Assembly: GCF_003369445.1 (NCBI RefSeq)
Contig: NZ_QRCU01000062.1
Span: forward strand, 1-64,000
Length of the DNA: 64,000 nucleotides
Origin: Arthrobacter silvisoli
Lineage (GTDB): Bacteria; Actinomycetota; Actinomycetes; Actinomycetales; Micrococcaceae
Direction: 5' to 3'
Part shown: piece after piece, positions 25,665 to 34,357 of the stretch
Position numbering within the stretch: position 1 is the stretch's first letter
How the letters are laid out: every line of letters starts with the position of its first letter
Position numbers and translations under genes: made by a program
Notes under the pieces: generated by a model
Database searches by the model: none
Seen by the model: only the letters and a program-made list of their open reading frames with translations
Told to the model about the DNA's origin: nothing

Positions 25665-26693
25665 ATGGAACTGAGCGAAGAGGACCTCGGGCTCATCAAC
25701 GCGCTGCAGATCGCCCCGCGGATCAGCTGGTCCGACGCCGCCGGAGTACTCGGCGTCCACGCCACTACCCTCGCGGCCCGCTGGGAACGGCTCCGCTCGG
25801 CCGGCGCGGCCTGGACCACTGCCCACCTGATCGGCGATCCGAAACAGATGTGCCTGGCCCTGGTGGACATCGACTGCGACATGCGGCTCCGGGCGGACGT
25901 CACCGCGGCGTTGGCGGCGATCCCCGAGGTGGTGACGGTGGAGGAGGCTGCCAGCAACCGCGACCTGATCCTGACGGTGATCACGCCCACCCTCGCCGCA
26001 TTCACCGACACCGTGGTGCCGCAGTTCAAGGAGATCGAGGGGCTGCAGAAATACCGCACCTCCCTCTGCACGCGCCTGCACACGGGCGGCCACGCCTGGC
26101 GGTTGAACGTGCTGGACCGATCGCAGCAGGCCGCCCTCAAGGCCCTCGCCGGTCCGGAATCCTCCTCGGCCGCGGCGCCCGTGGGTCCCGAGCTGCCGCA
26201 GAGCCACCTGGACCTGATCCCTTTCCTGGCCCAGGACGGCCGGGCGACGGCGGCGGACATGGCCCGCGCGCTGGGCCGCAACCCCGCCACCGTGCAGCGC
26301 CAGCTCAACCGCCTCCTTGCCAGCCGCGTGCTGTCCTTCCGCTGCGAGGTGGCGCAGAAGTTCTCCGGCTACCCGGTGACCTGCCAGTGGTTCGCCAACG
26401 TCCCGGCCGGCCAGCACGAGGCTGCCGCCGCAGAGCTGCGCGGGTTCAGGAACCTGCGGCTCAGCGCCTCCACCACCGGGCGCACCAACTTCGTGATCGT
26501 CATGTGGCTGCATTCACTGTCGGACGTGATGAATGCCGAGCTCGCCCTGCAGCAGCGCATCCCCGGCATCGAACTGGTGGAAAGCGTGGTGGTCCTCAGC
26601 TCGGCCAAGCGCGTCGGCTGGATGCTGAACCCGGACACGACGGCGAGCGGCGCCGTCGTCGTTCCCGCCGCCGAGCTGAACCCGACAGCGTAG
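25665..26693 (+). CDS. Lrp/AsnC regulator with two tandem modules
   Basis: A 342-residue duplicated Lrp protein. HTH 1 lies at ELSEEDLGLINALQIAPRISWSDAAGVLGV, HTH 2 at DLIPFLAQDGRATAADMARALGRNPATVQRQL; each is followed by a ligand-binding half. I chose the ATG at 25665, directly after AGAGGGGTGGGA; an ATG at 25647 would lie upstream of that site. It is divergent from the M20 amidohydrolase-transporter operon across 144 bp and is its likely regulator. Confidence 0.85.
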   Translation: MELSEEDLGLINALQIAPRISWSDAAGVLGVHATTLAARWERLRSAGAAWTTAHLIGDPKQMCLALVDIDCDMRLRADVTAALAAIPEVVTVEEAASNRDLILTVITPTLAAFTDTVVPQFKEIEGLQKYRTSLCTRLHTGGHAWRLNVLDRSQQAALKALAGPESSSAAAPVGPELPQSHLDLIPFLAQDGRATAADMARALGRNPATVQRQLNRLLASRVLSFRCEVAQKFSGYPVTCQWFANVPAGQHEAAAAELRGFRNLRLSASTTGRTNFVIVMWLHSLSDVMNAELALQQRIPGIELVESVVVLSSAKRVGWMLNPDTTASGAVVVPAAELNPTA

Positions 26694-26767
26694 CCACCCC
26701 TGATCGCAGCTGTTTGTTTCCGCACGGAAGACAACAAAAACAATCACTTCAGGACTAGGCTTGACCA

Positions 26768-28168
26768 ATGACCGACGACGATCTTTCGGCCGGGATCCTG
26801 CGCCGCCCGTACCTCCTGGCCACCGTGGGTTCCTGCGCCCTGGTGTTCATGGTCGCCTTCGAAGCCATGGCGGTCACCACGATCATGCCGCGTGTGGGCC
26901 GCGAACTGGACGGCCTGGAGCTCTACGCGCTGGCCTTCGCCGCACCGCTGGCCACCAGTGTGGTGGGCATGGTGGTGGCCGGGAACTGGGCCGACCGCCG
27001 CGGACCCGCAGGGCCGCTCTACGCCTCGGTGGTGCTGTTTGCGGCCGGACTGCTCGTCGCGGGCACGGCCCTGTCCATGCCCGTGTTTGTCGGCGGCCGC
27101 TTCGTGCAGGGCCTCGGCGGCGGCGCCATGACCGTTGCCCTCTACGTGATGATCGCCCGCGCATATCCCGCCCGGCTGCACGCGAAAATGTTCGCCGCCT
27201 TCGCCGCGGTATGGGTGGTTCCGTCCATGGTGGGACCGTTCGCTGCCGGTGTGGTGGCCGAGCTGGTCGGCTGGCACTGGGTCTTCCTGGGCGTCGTGGT
27301 CTTGGTGGTTCCGGCGCTGGCGATGACCGTTCTGGCGCTACGGCAGATGCGCGGGCCGGCCGACGGCGGCGCAGCCGCGGCTTCCCCGCCGGCTGTCCCC
27401 TGGAAGCTGGGCCGGATCGGCTGGGCGGTACTCGCCGGCGTCGCGGTCCTCGCCCTGAACCTGTCCGGGCAGGTCCCGGTGGCGGGCTGGGTGCTGGCCC
27501 TCGGCGCCCTCATTGTCTCGCTGTTCGCCGCACGGCCGCTGCTGCCGCCCGGCACCCTGACCGCCGGCCACGGGCTGCCGAGCGTGATCCTGCTCCGCGG
27601 CCTGGTCGCCGCCGCCTTCTTCGGCGCCGAGGTCTACCTGCCCTACCTGCTCACCGAACGCTACGGTTTCTCCCCGGCGTTCGCGGGCCTCGCGATGACG
27701 GGCTCGGCGCTGGCCTGGGCTACGACCTCGGGAATCCAGGGCCGCTGGGGTGCCCGCATCAGCAACGCGGCGGCGATCCGGACCGGCACGTCGGTGGTGC
27801 TCGCGGTCCTGCTGCTGGAGCTGGCGGCGGTGCTCTTCGCCTGGCCGCCACTGCCCGCCATCATTTGCTGGACCTTCGGCGGCGCCGGCATGGGCCTGAT
27901 GTTCCCGCGGCTGAGCACCATGACCATCGGCCTGTCGGAGCCCGACGCCCAAGGCTTCAACAGCTCGGCCCTGTCCATCTCCGACTCCATCGGCAGCGCC
28001 CTGGCCCTCGCCATGGCGGGCATGATCTTCAACCTGCTCGCGGCAGGGTACGGCTTCGCCGGGGTGTTCGGGCTGACGGCGGTGATCGCCGTCGCCGGGC
28101 TGCTGGTCTCGCCGCGGGCCACCACCGTCGCGGCAGGGAGCCGCACCGCCGTTCTCGCCGGCCGCTGA
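26768..28168 (+). CDS. MFS transporter, multidrug-efflux type
   Basis: A 466-residue major facilitator with about 14 helices. It has FMVAFEAMAVTTIMPRVGREL in helix 1, motif A-like AGNWADRRGPAGPLY, and motif C GGRFVQGLGGGAMTVALYVMIAR. These features are shared with DHA2-type drug exporters. It seems leaderless, as a TAGGCT -10 box lies only a few bases before the ATG. The TGA stop falls inside a palindromic repeat (28165 onward). No neighbour indicates a substrate. Confidence 0.82.
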   Translation: MTDDDLSAGILRRPYLLATVGSCALVFMVAFEAMAVTTIMPRVGRELDGLELYALAFAAPLATSVVGMVVAGNWADRRGPAGPLYASVVLFAAGLLVAGTALSMPVFVGGRFVQGLGGGAMTVALYVMIARAYPARLHAKMFAAFAAVWVVPSMVGPFAAGVVAELVGWHWVFLGVVVLVVPALAMTVLALRQMRGPADGGAAAASPPAVPWKLGRIGWAVLAGVAVLALNLSGQVPVAGWVLALGALIVSLFAARPLLPPGTLTAGHGLPSVILLRGLVAAAFFGAEVYLPYLLTERYGFSPAFAGLAMTGSALAWATTSGIQGRWGARISNAAAIRTGTSVVLAVLLLELAAVLFAWPPLPAIICWTFGGAGMGLMFPRLSTMTIGLSEPDAQGFNSSALSISDSIGSALALAMAGMIFNLLAAGYGFAGVFGLTAVIAVAGLLVSPRATTVAAGSRTAVLAGR

Positions 28169-28222
28169 CTCGCAGCTAAGTCGCTTTGAGCGCCCAAAAC
28201 GGCCTCAACTGCGGGCTAGTTG
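28165..28222. repeat. Degenerate palindrome overlapping an MFS stop codon
   Basis: CTGACTCGCAG (28165-28175) is matched, with two or three changes, by the complement of CTGCGGGCTAG further on. The same CTGACTCGCAG core occurs in the perfect palindrome at 49972-49995. It lies at the convergent junction of the MFS and methyltransferase genes and may terminate both. Confidence 0.5.
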
Positions 28223-28238
28223 GACGGGTCCGGGGAGA

Positions 28239-28934
28239 TCAGGGACGCGTAGCCCGCAGCACCGTGTCCACGAGCGTCCGGCTTCCGCCGTCGGGAGCGG
28301 CGACGATCCGTTCGCGCGTCTCGAGGATGTGCACCGTCCACGTGTCGAGGACGCCGTCGAGCGCCGCGGCCAGTTCGTCCGGCGTGTAGAACATTTCCCG
28401 CGCCGAGTGCTGGCCCTGCGGGTAATGGCCCACCAGCAGCAGGGTGCCCCCGGGCGCCACCGCCCCGGCCGACGCAACCGCGGAGGCACGCCAGTCCAGC
28501 AGGGGCGAGTGCAGGTACTGGGAGGACACCAGCCCGTAACCTGTTTCCGGCCGCCACGTGGCCAGGTCCCTCCGCCGGAAGGTGATCCGTTCCGCCACAC
28601 CCGACTCGGCGGCGTGCCCGGCCGCCCGTTCCAGCGCGACGGCGGAAACGTCGACGGCGGTGACCGCCCAGCCCTGCTGTGCGAGCCAGATCGCATCGGC
28701 GCCCTCGCCGCAGCCCAGATCCAGCGCGGTGGCGCCGGGTTCCGGAACCGGGCCGGCCATTTCCACCACGAGCTGTGGATTCGGGCGGCCGCTCCAGATC
28801 CGCGACTGCTCGCGGTAGCGGTCGTCCCACAGCTGCCCGGCACTCCCGGCACCCGCCCCGAAGGCGTGGGCGCCGCCGTCGTGGTTTCCGCCGTCGTGCT
28901 GCCCATGGGAGGCGTGATTTCCGCTGTGTTCCAC
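28239..28934 (-). CDS. Class I SAM-dependent methyltransferase
   Basis: A 231-residue methyltransferase with motif I LDLGCGEGADAIWLAQQG and motif II/III regions VTAVDVSAVALERAAGHA and GGTLLLVGHY. The first 25 residues are rich in His and Gly (HSGNHASHGQHDGGNHDGG), which may bind a metal. The GTG at 28934 is chosen because AAAGGA lies seven bases before it; the upstream ATG at 28961 lacks a site. The substrate is unknown; the TehB-like size and layout suggest a small-molecule or chalcogen methylase. Confidence 0.85.
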   Translation of the reverse strand: MEHSGNHASHGQHDGGNHDGGAHAFGAGAGSAGQLWDDRYREQSRIWSGRPNPQLVVEMAGPVPEPGATALDLGCGEGADAIWLAQQGWAVTAVDVSAVALERAAGHAAESGVAERITFRRRDLATWRPETGYGLVSSQYLHSPLLDWRASAVASAGAVAPGGTLLLVGHYPQGQHSAREMFYTPDELAAALDGVLDTWTVHILETRERIVAAPDGGSRTLVDTVLRATRP

Positions 28935-29068
28935 GCGAGCGTCCTTTCGTCGTGCTCCCATCTTGCCCCGTGGGCGCCAAAGAACCGCCGGAATCGCCCG
29001 GAATCCGCCGGCGGTGAAAATCCTGGTGGAAATCCTGGCCTCCGGCCCCTGTTAGACTGGAGGAACTT

Positions 29069-29122
29069 GATGTGCAATGGGAGGCCCGCGTGTGCGGGCC
29101 TTGTTCATGTGAGAGGCACATC
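29069..29122 (+). ncRNA. Structured 5' leader of the DEAD-box helicase mRNA
   Basis: A TAGACT -10 box (about 29055-29060) is followed within a few bases by GATGTGC (29069-29075), which pairs with GCACATC (29116-29122). Inside lies a perfect stem GGCCCGC/GCGGGCC (29083-29100) with a GTGT loop. The leader then runs unpaired for about 140 bases before the helicase ATG at 29266. No coding sequence in the leader looks real. Long structured leaders are common on cold-induced helicase mRNAs; I do not recognise this one as a named RNA class. Confidence 0.6.
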
Positions 29123-29265
29123 CTGCGTCGATGAACGCGTTCGGTCCCGGCCCCGGCTTCCTGTCAGGCGGTTGACCACTGACTTTTTCCTCGGCGAACC
29201 CCTGGCCCAACCGGCGTCGGGGGCCGATGCCCGGACGGGCGCCGCCAGAAAGACCCACCAAACAC

Positions 29266-31005
29266 ATGACTACTTTTGCTGCCCTTGGCACGCCCAAAGC
29301 CATCGCCGAATCCCTCGCAGCCAACGGCATCGAAGAAGCCTTCCCCATCCAGGTGAAGACCCTCCCGGACACCCTCGCCGGCCGCGATGTGCTGGGCCGC
29401 GGCCGCACCGGTTCGGGCAAGACCATCGCCTTCGCCATCCCGCTGGTGGCCCGCCTTGCCGAGCGCGAGGCCGCGTACTTCCGCAAGCCCGGCCGCCCCA
29501 TGGGCATGGTCCTGGCCCCCACCCGCGAACTGGCCACCCAGATCAACGCCACGGTTGAGCCGCTGGCCAAGGCCATGGGCCTGACCACCACCGTCATCTA
29601 CGGCGGCGTCTCCCAGGCCCGCCAGGAGAAGGCACTCGCCGCCGGCGTGGACATCATCATCGCCTGCCCGGGCCGCCTCGAAGACCTCATCCGCCAGCGC
29701 ATCCTGACCCTCGAAGCCGTGGAGATCACCGTGCTGGACGAGGCCGACCACATGGCCGACCTCGGCTTCCTGCCCGTGGTCAAGAAGCTCATGGACATGA
29801 CCCCCAGCCAGGGCCAGCGCCTGCTCTTCTCGGCAACCCTGGACAACGGTGTGGACAAGCTGGTCCACCGTTACCTGTCCAACCCGCTGACCCACTCGGT
29901 GGACGACCCCCAGGCCGCCGTGACCACCATGGAACACCACGTCCTGGTGGTCAACGACCAGACCGTCAAGAAGCAACTGGTTGTTGAACTGGCCTCCGGA
30001 ACCGGCCGCCGCGTGCTCTTCATGCGCACCAAGCACCACGCCCGCAAGCTGGCCAAGCAGCTCACCGACGTCGGCATCCCCGCCGTGGACCTGCACGGCA
30101 ATCTTTCGCAGAACGCCCGCGACCGCAACCTTGCCGAGTTCTCCTCCGGTGACGTGCGCGTGCTGGTGGCTACCGACGTCGCGGCCCGCGGTGTGCACGT
30201 GGACGACGTCGAACTGGTCATCCACGTCGACCCGCCCACCGAGCACAAGGCGTACCTGCACCGCTCCGGCCGTACCGCCCGCGCGGGCTCCGAAGGCACT
30301 GTGGTCACGCTGACGCTCCCCGAGCAGCAGCAGGACGTCAAGAAGCTCATGAAGGCAGCCGGCGTGGAGGTTTCCTTCGAACGCGTCACCGCCAGCTCAC
30401 CCCTGGTTGCCGAGCTGGTGGGAGACGTCGCCGAGAAGATCGATCCGCGCACCCGCGCGGCCCTGCTGGCGGCCAAGGCCCAGCCCCAGGGCGGCGGCAC
30501 CTCCACCGGCGCCAACGCCCAGCGCAAGCGGGCCCGCCGCTCCAGCCAGGCAGCGCCCACCGCGGGTGGCCGCGGAGGGCGTGGCGGACGCGGCAAGGTT
30601 TCGGCCGAACCCGTGCGCACCGACCTGAACCGTGCCGACCGCCGTGCAGCAGCAAGCGAGGACGTCGCCCGCAACTCCCGCGGCCGCGCCGCTGCTTCCG
30701 CTCGCACGGGATCCGGCCACCGCAACGATGTCCCGGCCGCCCAGGGCCAGGGCGGAGGCCGCGGCGGACGTCCGGCCACGGGTCAGCGTGCCGCTGGTTC
30801 GCGTTCGGCTGCGGCTCCCCGTTCGGCCTCGGCAACCACCTCGCGTGGTGCAGGAAACTCCGGCAGCAAGGCCGTGTGGTCCTCCAACACCGGCGGCACC
30901 TCGGGTGGCTCGTTCGGTGCGGGCTCGGGCAACTCAGGCCGTCCCGCCCGCAAGGGTCCGCGCCGGGCTTCGGCTCCGGCGTCGAACGAGCGCCGCGGCC
31001 GCTAA
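29266..31005 (+). CDS. DEAD-box ATP-dependent RNA helicase
   Basis: A 579-residue helicase. The core has the Q-motif FPIQ, Walker A GRTGSGKT (46-53), APTREL, the DEAD box VLDEADH (157-162), SAT (189-191), VATDVAARGVHVDDV and HRSGRTARAG. From residue about 400 a long, basic, low-complexity Gly/Arg/Ser/Ala tail follows with RGG-like repeats, typical of actinobacterial RhlE/DeaD relatives and used for RNA binding. It would remodel RNA during ribosome assembly, decay or cold adaptation. The gene has a ~200-nt structured leader and ends before a palindromic terminator. Confidence 0.93.
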   Translation: MTTFAALGTPKAIAESLAANGIEEAFPIQVKTLPDTLAGRDVLGRGRTGSGKTIAFAIPLVARLAEREAAYFRKPGRPMGMVLAPTRELATQINATVEPLAKAMGLTTTVIYGGVSQARQEKALAAGVDIIIACPGRLEDLIRQRILTLEAVEITVLDEADHMADLGFLPVVKKLMDMTPSQGQRLLFSATLDNGVDKLVHRYLSNPLTHSVDDPQAAVTTMEHHVLVVNDQTVKKQLVVELASGTGRRVLFMRTKHHARKLAKQLTDVGIPAVDLHGNLSQNARDRNLAEFSSGDVRVLVATDVAARGVHVDDVELVIHVDPPTEHKAYLHRSGRTARAGSEGTVVTLTLPEQQQDVKKLMKAAGVEVSFERVTASSPLVAELVGDVAEKIDPRTRAALLAAKAQPQGGGTSTGANAQRKRARRSSQAAPTAGGRGGRGGRGKVSAEPVRTDLNRADRRAAASEDVARNSRGRAAASARTGSGHRNDVPAAQGQGGGRGGRPATGQRAAGSRSAAAPRSASATTSRGAGNSGSKAVWSSNTGGTSGGSFGAGSGNSGRPARKGPRRASAPASNERRGR

Positions 31006-31020
31006 GGCTCCCGCTTTCAA

Positions 31021-31083
31021 CGTTGTGAGGCCCGCTTTACGTCCAATGGCCAAACCAAAGGGCGTAGACCGGGCCTCACAACG
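31021..31083. terminator. Two-way palindromic terminator
   Basis: CGTTGTGAGGCCCG (31021-31034) is perfectly complementary to 31070-31083. The inner parts also pair partially (TACG and CGTA). The element fills the gap between the convergent helicase and metallo-beta-lactamase genes. Confidence 0.75.
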
Positions 31084-31086
31084 CTT

Positions 31087-31737
31087 CTACCAGCCGCGCT
31101 CGCGCCACTCCTGCAGCTGCGGCCGCTCCGCGCCGAGCGTGGTGGGTTTGCCATGGCCCGGGTGCACCACGGTGTCATCCGGGTAGGCGTTGAACAGCCT
31201 CTCGGTCACATCGTCCAGCAGCGAGGTGAAGCGCGCGGGGTCGTTCTGCGTGTTGCCCACCCCTCCCGGGAACAGCGAATCGCCGCTGAAGATGTGGGCG
31301 GGGCCGTCCGGGTCCTGGTATACGTAGGCGATCGAGCCGGGGGTGTGCCCGCGCAGGTGCACCGCCGTGATGTCGAAGCCCTCGAAGTTACCCACGTCGC
31401 CGTGCTCCAGCAGGACGTCCACGGGCACGGGCAGCGCCGCGGCGTCATCCATCCCGGCTGACGTCTTCGCCCCGGTGGCCGCCACCAGTTCCGGCAGGGC
31501 GCGGACGTGGTCCCAATGCTGGTGCGTCGTGGCAATCAGGGCAAGCTTCGGAGTCGCCGTGGTGTCCGCGGCCGACTCCACCAGCATCGCCTGGATCGCC
31601 GGCAGCTCATCCGCGGCGTCGATCAACAGCTGCACCCCGCTCGCTTTGGCGGTGAGCAGGTACACGTTGTTGTCCATCCCGCTGACCGAAATGCGCCGGA
31701 TGGTGATGTCCCGCAGGGAGTGAATGAGTGAGTCCAT
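31087..31737 (-). CDS. MBL fold metallo-hydrolase
   Basis: A 216-residue metallo-beta-lactamase-fold hydrolase of glyoxalase II type. The metal-binding motif is ATTHQHWDHVRAL, with further ligands in LRGHTPGSIAYVY, FSGDSLFPGG and the terminal VVHPGHGKPT. It probably hydrolyses a thioester such as a glutathione- or mycothiol-type conjugate, but no rhodanese is attached. It is 19 bp from an aldo/keto reductase gene on the same strand, so the two may be co-transcribed as a carbonyl detoxification pair. Confidence 0.87.
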   Translation of the reverse strand: MDSLIHSLRDITIRRISVSGMDNNVYLLTAKASGVQLLIDAADELPAIQAMLVESAADTTATPKLALIATTHQHWDHVRALPELVAATGAKTSAGMDDAAALPVPVDVLLEHGDVGNFEGFDITAVHLRGHTPGSIAYVYQDPDGPAHIFSGDSLFPGGVGNTQNDPARFTSLLDDVTERLFNAYPDDTVVHPGHGKPTTLGAERPQLQEWRERGW

Positions 31738-31756
31738 CCACCCACTCTACGGAACG

Positions 31757-32776
31757 CTACTCGCGGCCCTGCGACACCCACTTGGGGTCGGCGGAACGGG
31801 AGCCGACGACGGCCGACGCGGCGCCGTCGAGCACCTCCAGCTGGGCGGCACCCAGCTCCACGGACAGTGCCCCGAGGTTCTCGTCGATCCGCTGTGCGCG
31901 GCGGGTGCCGGGGATCGGGACCACCGGGAGGCCGAGGCGGCGGCCCTGCTCGAAAAGCCAGGCGAGCGCCACCTGGGCTGGGGTTGCCTCCAGTTCCGCG
32001 GCCACGGAGCGGACGGCGGCGACGACGGCCTGGTTGGCGTCCAGCGCGTCCGCGGCAAAACGGGGGATGCGGTGCCGGAAGTCGCTTTCGCCGAGGTCGC
32101 TCGCATTGACGGTGCCGGTGAGGAAACCGCGGCCCAGCGGGGAGTAGGGTACGAAGCCGGTCCCGAGCTCCTTCGCGGCCGGGACCACGTTGCGCTCCAC
32201 GTCCCGGCTCCAGATGGACCACTCGCTCTGTACCGCGGCAATCGGGTGCACGGCAGTGGCTTCCCGGAGTTCCTCGGCTGTCACCTCGGACAGGCCGAGG
32301 TGGCGCACCTTGCCTTCCCGGACCAGCTCCGCCATGGCCTCCACGGTTTCCACAATCGGAACGCGGAGGTCACGGCGGTGCAGGTAGTAGAGATCGATGG
32401 TGTCCGTGCCAAGGCGGCGCAGGCTGTTATCCGCGGCCTGCTTCACGTAGGCGGCGTCGCCGCGGACATCGGTGTAGCCGTCCCGCGGATTGCCCACGAT
32501 GCCGAACTTCGTGGCCAACTGGACCTCGTCCCGGCGGTCTTTCAGGAGCCGGGCTACGAGTTCCTCGTTGCCACCGGCACCGTAGACGTCCGCGGTGTCG
32601 ATGAACGTGACGCCGGCATCGACGGCGTGATGCAGGGTTTGCAGGGACTCGGCAGGGTCGGCGTCGCCGTACACCGTAGTGAGGGCCATGCCGCCGAAGC
32701 CGAGGGGACTGACGGTGAGGCCGTCGCCGAGGTGGACGTGTGCGGGAATGGTGCCAGGGGTGTTCTCGGGTGCCAT
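31757..32776 (-). CDS. Aldo/keto reductase
   Basis: A 339-residue NADPH-dependent reductase. The catalytic region has FIDTADVYGAGGNEELVARLL (Asp and Tyr) with ATKFGIVG (Lys) and IDLYYLHRRD (His). The cofactor end is VPIPGTRRAQRIDENLGAL. The ATG at 32776 follows GGAG and AACC; longer starts upstream lack a site. The substrate is unknown; relatives reduce aldehydes, ketones or quinones. It lies upstream of the metallo-hydrolase gene. Confidence 0.92.
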   Translation of the reverse strand: MAPENTPGTIPAHVHLGDGLTVSPLGFGGMALTTVYGDADPAESLQTLHHAVDAGVTFIDTADVYGAGGNEELVARLLKDRRDEVQLATKFGIVGNPRDGYTDVRGDAAYVKQAADNSLRRLGTDTIDLYYLHRRDLRVPIVETVEAMAELVREGKVRHLGLSEVTAEELREATAVHPIAAVQSEWSIWSRDVERNVVPAAKELGTGFVPYSPLGRGFLTGTVNASDLGESDFRHRIPRFAADALDANQAVVAAVRSVAAELEATPAQVALAWLFEQGRRLGLPVVPIPGTRRAQRIDENLGALSVELGAAQLEVLDGAASAVVGSRSADPKWVSQGRE

Positions 32777-32849
32777 GGTTCTCCATCCTTCGGGATTGCT
32801 ACCTTCGTTGGCAAGAACCCAGGCCACTGCGGGAGTATTCCGAAGAATG

Positions 32850-33209
32850 TCAGGCCCTCTTGTCCGCGGATGCCTCGTCCCCGGCCGGTAGGGCCTTCAA
32901 ACCGGCTGCGCAGCCCACGATTCCCGCGATGAAAAGAAGCTTCAGCGGATTGGCAGGCTCCACGCCGGTGACCATGGCCCACGCGACCGTCAGCGCCGCG
33001 CCGATCCCCACCCACACGGCGTAGGCGGTGCCGAGGGGGATGCGCTTCACGGCCACGCCCAGGCCCACCATGCTCAGCGTCGCGGTCACGGCGAAGACGA
33101 GCGAGGGCAGCAAACGGCTGAAGCCCTCGGACAGGCCCAGGGCCGTGGCCCACACGGCCTCGAGAACGGCGGAGGCCAGGAGCACCAGCCAGGAAAGGCG
33201 GACGGACAT
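32850..33209 (-). CDS. SMR transporter, guanidinium-exporter type, subunit
   Basis: A 119-residue, four-helix small multidrug resistance protein. Helix 1 carries the essential Glu in LASAVLEAVWATALGLSEGF; the loop PLGTAYAVWVGIGAALTV is the Gdx/SugE-type signature. It starts two bases after its paired SMR partner and has a longer charged tail (GDEASADKRA). Together the two probably form a hetero-dimer that exports guanidinium in exchange for protons. This is supported by a guanidine-III riboswitch in front of the pair. Confidence 0.9.
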   Translation of the reverse strand: MSVRLSWLVLLASAVLEAVWATALGLSEGFSRLLPSLVFAVTATLSMVGLGVAVKRIPLGTAYAVWVGIGAALTVAWAMVTGVEPANPLKLLFIAGIVGCAAGLKALPAGDEASADKRA

Positions 33210-33211
33210 CG

Positions 33212-33526
33212 CTACGCCACCACCTTCAGGCCGACCACGCACATGCCGATGCCCGCGAGCAGCGCAAGCCGCGCCGCCGTCGGGCGTTCAACCTTCGTGA
33301 CCATCGCGTAGGCGGCGGTGAGGACAACGCCGACGCCCACCCACACGGCGTACGCCGTGCCGGTGGGGATGTCCCGCATCGCGAAGGCCAGGCCGCCGGT
33401 GCTGGCAATGACCGAAACGAGGAAGACCAAGGAGGGGACGGGGCGGCGGAAACCCTTGGAACGGTGCAGGGCTGCGGCCCAGACGGCTTCGAGTGCACCC
33501 GAAAGAATGAGGACGATCCACGACAT
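33212..33526 (-). CDS. SMR transporter, guanidinium-exporter type, subunit
   Basis: A 104-residue small multidrug resistance protein and first gene of the pair. It has LILSGALEAVWAAALHRSKGF with the conserved Glu and Trp, and IPTGTAYAVWVGVGVVLTA. Sequence is clearly related to its partner but not identical, as in other paired SMR exporters. The mRNA leader contains a guanidine-III aptamer ending about a dozen bases before the ATG, so translation is probably switched on by guanidine. Confidence 0.9.
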   Translation of the reverse strand: MSWIVLILSGALEAVWAAALHRSKGFRRPVPSLVFLVSVIASTGGLAFAMRDIPTGTAYAVWVGVGVVLTAAYAMVTKVERPTAARLALLAGIGMCVVGLKVVA

Positions 33527-33538
33527 GACGTTTCCTTT

Positions 33539-33579
33539 GGCCAGTCTTGTCGCGTGCCGGGTACTGAACCGTCGTCCGG
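33539..33579 (-). ncRNA. Guanidine-III riboswitch (ykkC-III)
   Basis: Reading the minus strand, this 41-nt segment has CCGGACGA at its 5' end, TACCCGG in the middle and GACAAGAC near its 3' end. Order and spacing match the guanidine-III class. The two CCGG stretches can pair as in its pseudoknot, and CAGT pairs with ACTG to make the other helix. The 3' part lies next to the ribosome binding region (AAAGGAAAC) of the SMR gene, suiting translational control. The genes downstream are SMR exporters, the usual partners of this class. Confidence 0.88.
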
Positions 33580-33643
33580 AGGCCCGGATGCGGGCCTTGG
33601 TCCTAGGCTAGCAAACTAGTGCAGCGCCCCGTCCCGCGCCGGC

Positions 33644-34258
33644 CTACGCCGTAACCCGGTCGATCGACACGACGGCCACGAAGCCGCGGCCCAGGAGTTC
33701 GGGGCTGCGCCGGTCCGAACCGACCACGGCGTCGTAACGGCCCAGTTCCACGGGCCCAGCGGCGGGGGCCTCGTCATCCGGGTCCGCTCCCTCTTCCGCG
33801 GAGCCTTCAACCACGGAAGCCTTGCCCTCCAGCAGGATGGCCAGCTGGCCTTCGAACACCGGGTGGGCGCGTTTCTTGGACAGCTCGATGATCGAGGTGT
33901 AGCCCTTGAAGGACCCGGCCCGGGCGATCACGTTGAGGTCCCGGATGTCGCCGGTGGGCAGGGCGGAACTGGTGTCGGCTTCGCCCGAGAAACGGAACGG
34001 CCGGTACTTCTCCACCGGGTGTTCCCCGCCGTCCACCGTCAGGAGCAGCAGTTCGCCGTCGATCACGGTGAGGACCCGCTCCATGCCCGGGAAGGTCGAG
34101 AAGGCGCCGGCTTTGGAGACGTCCGCGATGCTGACCCGCCAGTCCCAGGCGCCGTCCTGCGCAGAGGCTGCCTTCGGATGGCTGGCGAGTTCGCGTGTCA
34201 CCCCGCCGCCGTTGCGCCAGGGTTCGGGCCGGATGTCGGAAAAGCGGATGATCTCCAT
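33644..34258 (-). CDS. hutD: HutD/Ves family protein
   Basis: A 204-residue cupin-type HutD protein. Typical elements are IIRFSDIRPEPWRNGGGVTRELASHP, WRVSIADVSKAGAFSTFPGMERVLTVIDGELL and FSGEADTSSALPTGDIRDLNVIARAG. HutD is associated with histidine utilisation in other bacteria, but no hut genes are near here. The role is therefore open. The ATG at 34258 follows GGTGGA. It is divergent from trpF across 99 bp. Confidence 0.85.
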   Translation of the reverse strand: MEIIRFSDIRPEPWRNGGGVTRELASHPKAASAQDGAWDWRVSIADVSKAGAFSTFPGMERVLTVIDGELLLLTVDGGEHPVEKYRPFRFSGEADTSSALPTGDIRDLNVIARAGSFKGYTSIIELSKKRAHPVFEGQLAILLEGKASVVEGSAEEGADPDDEAPAAGPVELGRYDAVVGSDRRSPELLGRGFVAVVSIDRVTA

Positions 34259-34357
34259 GTGTTCCACCCTACCCATCGACGTAGTTCGGAGCCGCGCGGC
34301 GCGGCTTGCTAACGTCTTGGGTAGGAGATTCATCGGGAAACGGCTGGAGGCGCGGGA

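Noticed and set aside
33539..33600. Guanidine-II (mini-ykkC) riboswitch because of ACGA in the leader
   Set aside because: Only one ACGA occurs and it is not the loop of a clean hairpin. The 41-nt order CCGGACGA, TACCCGG, GACAAGAC fits guanidine-III instead.
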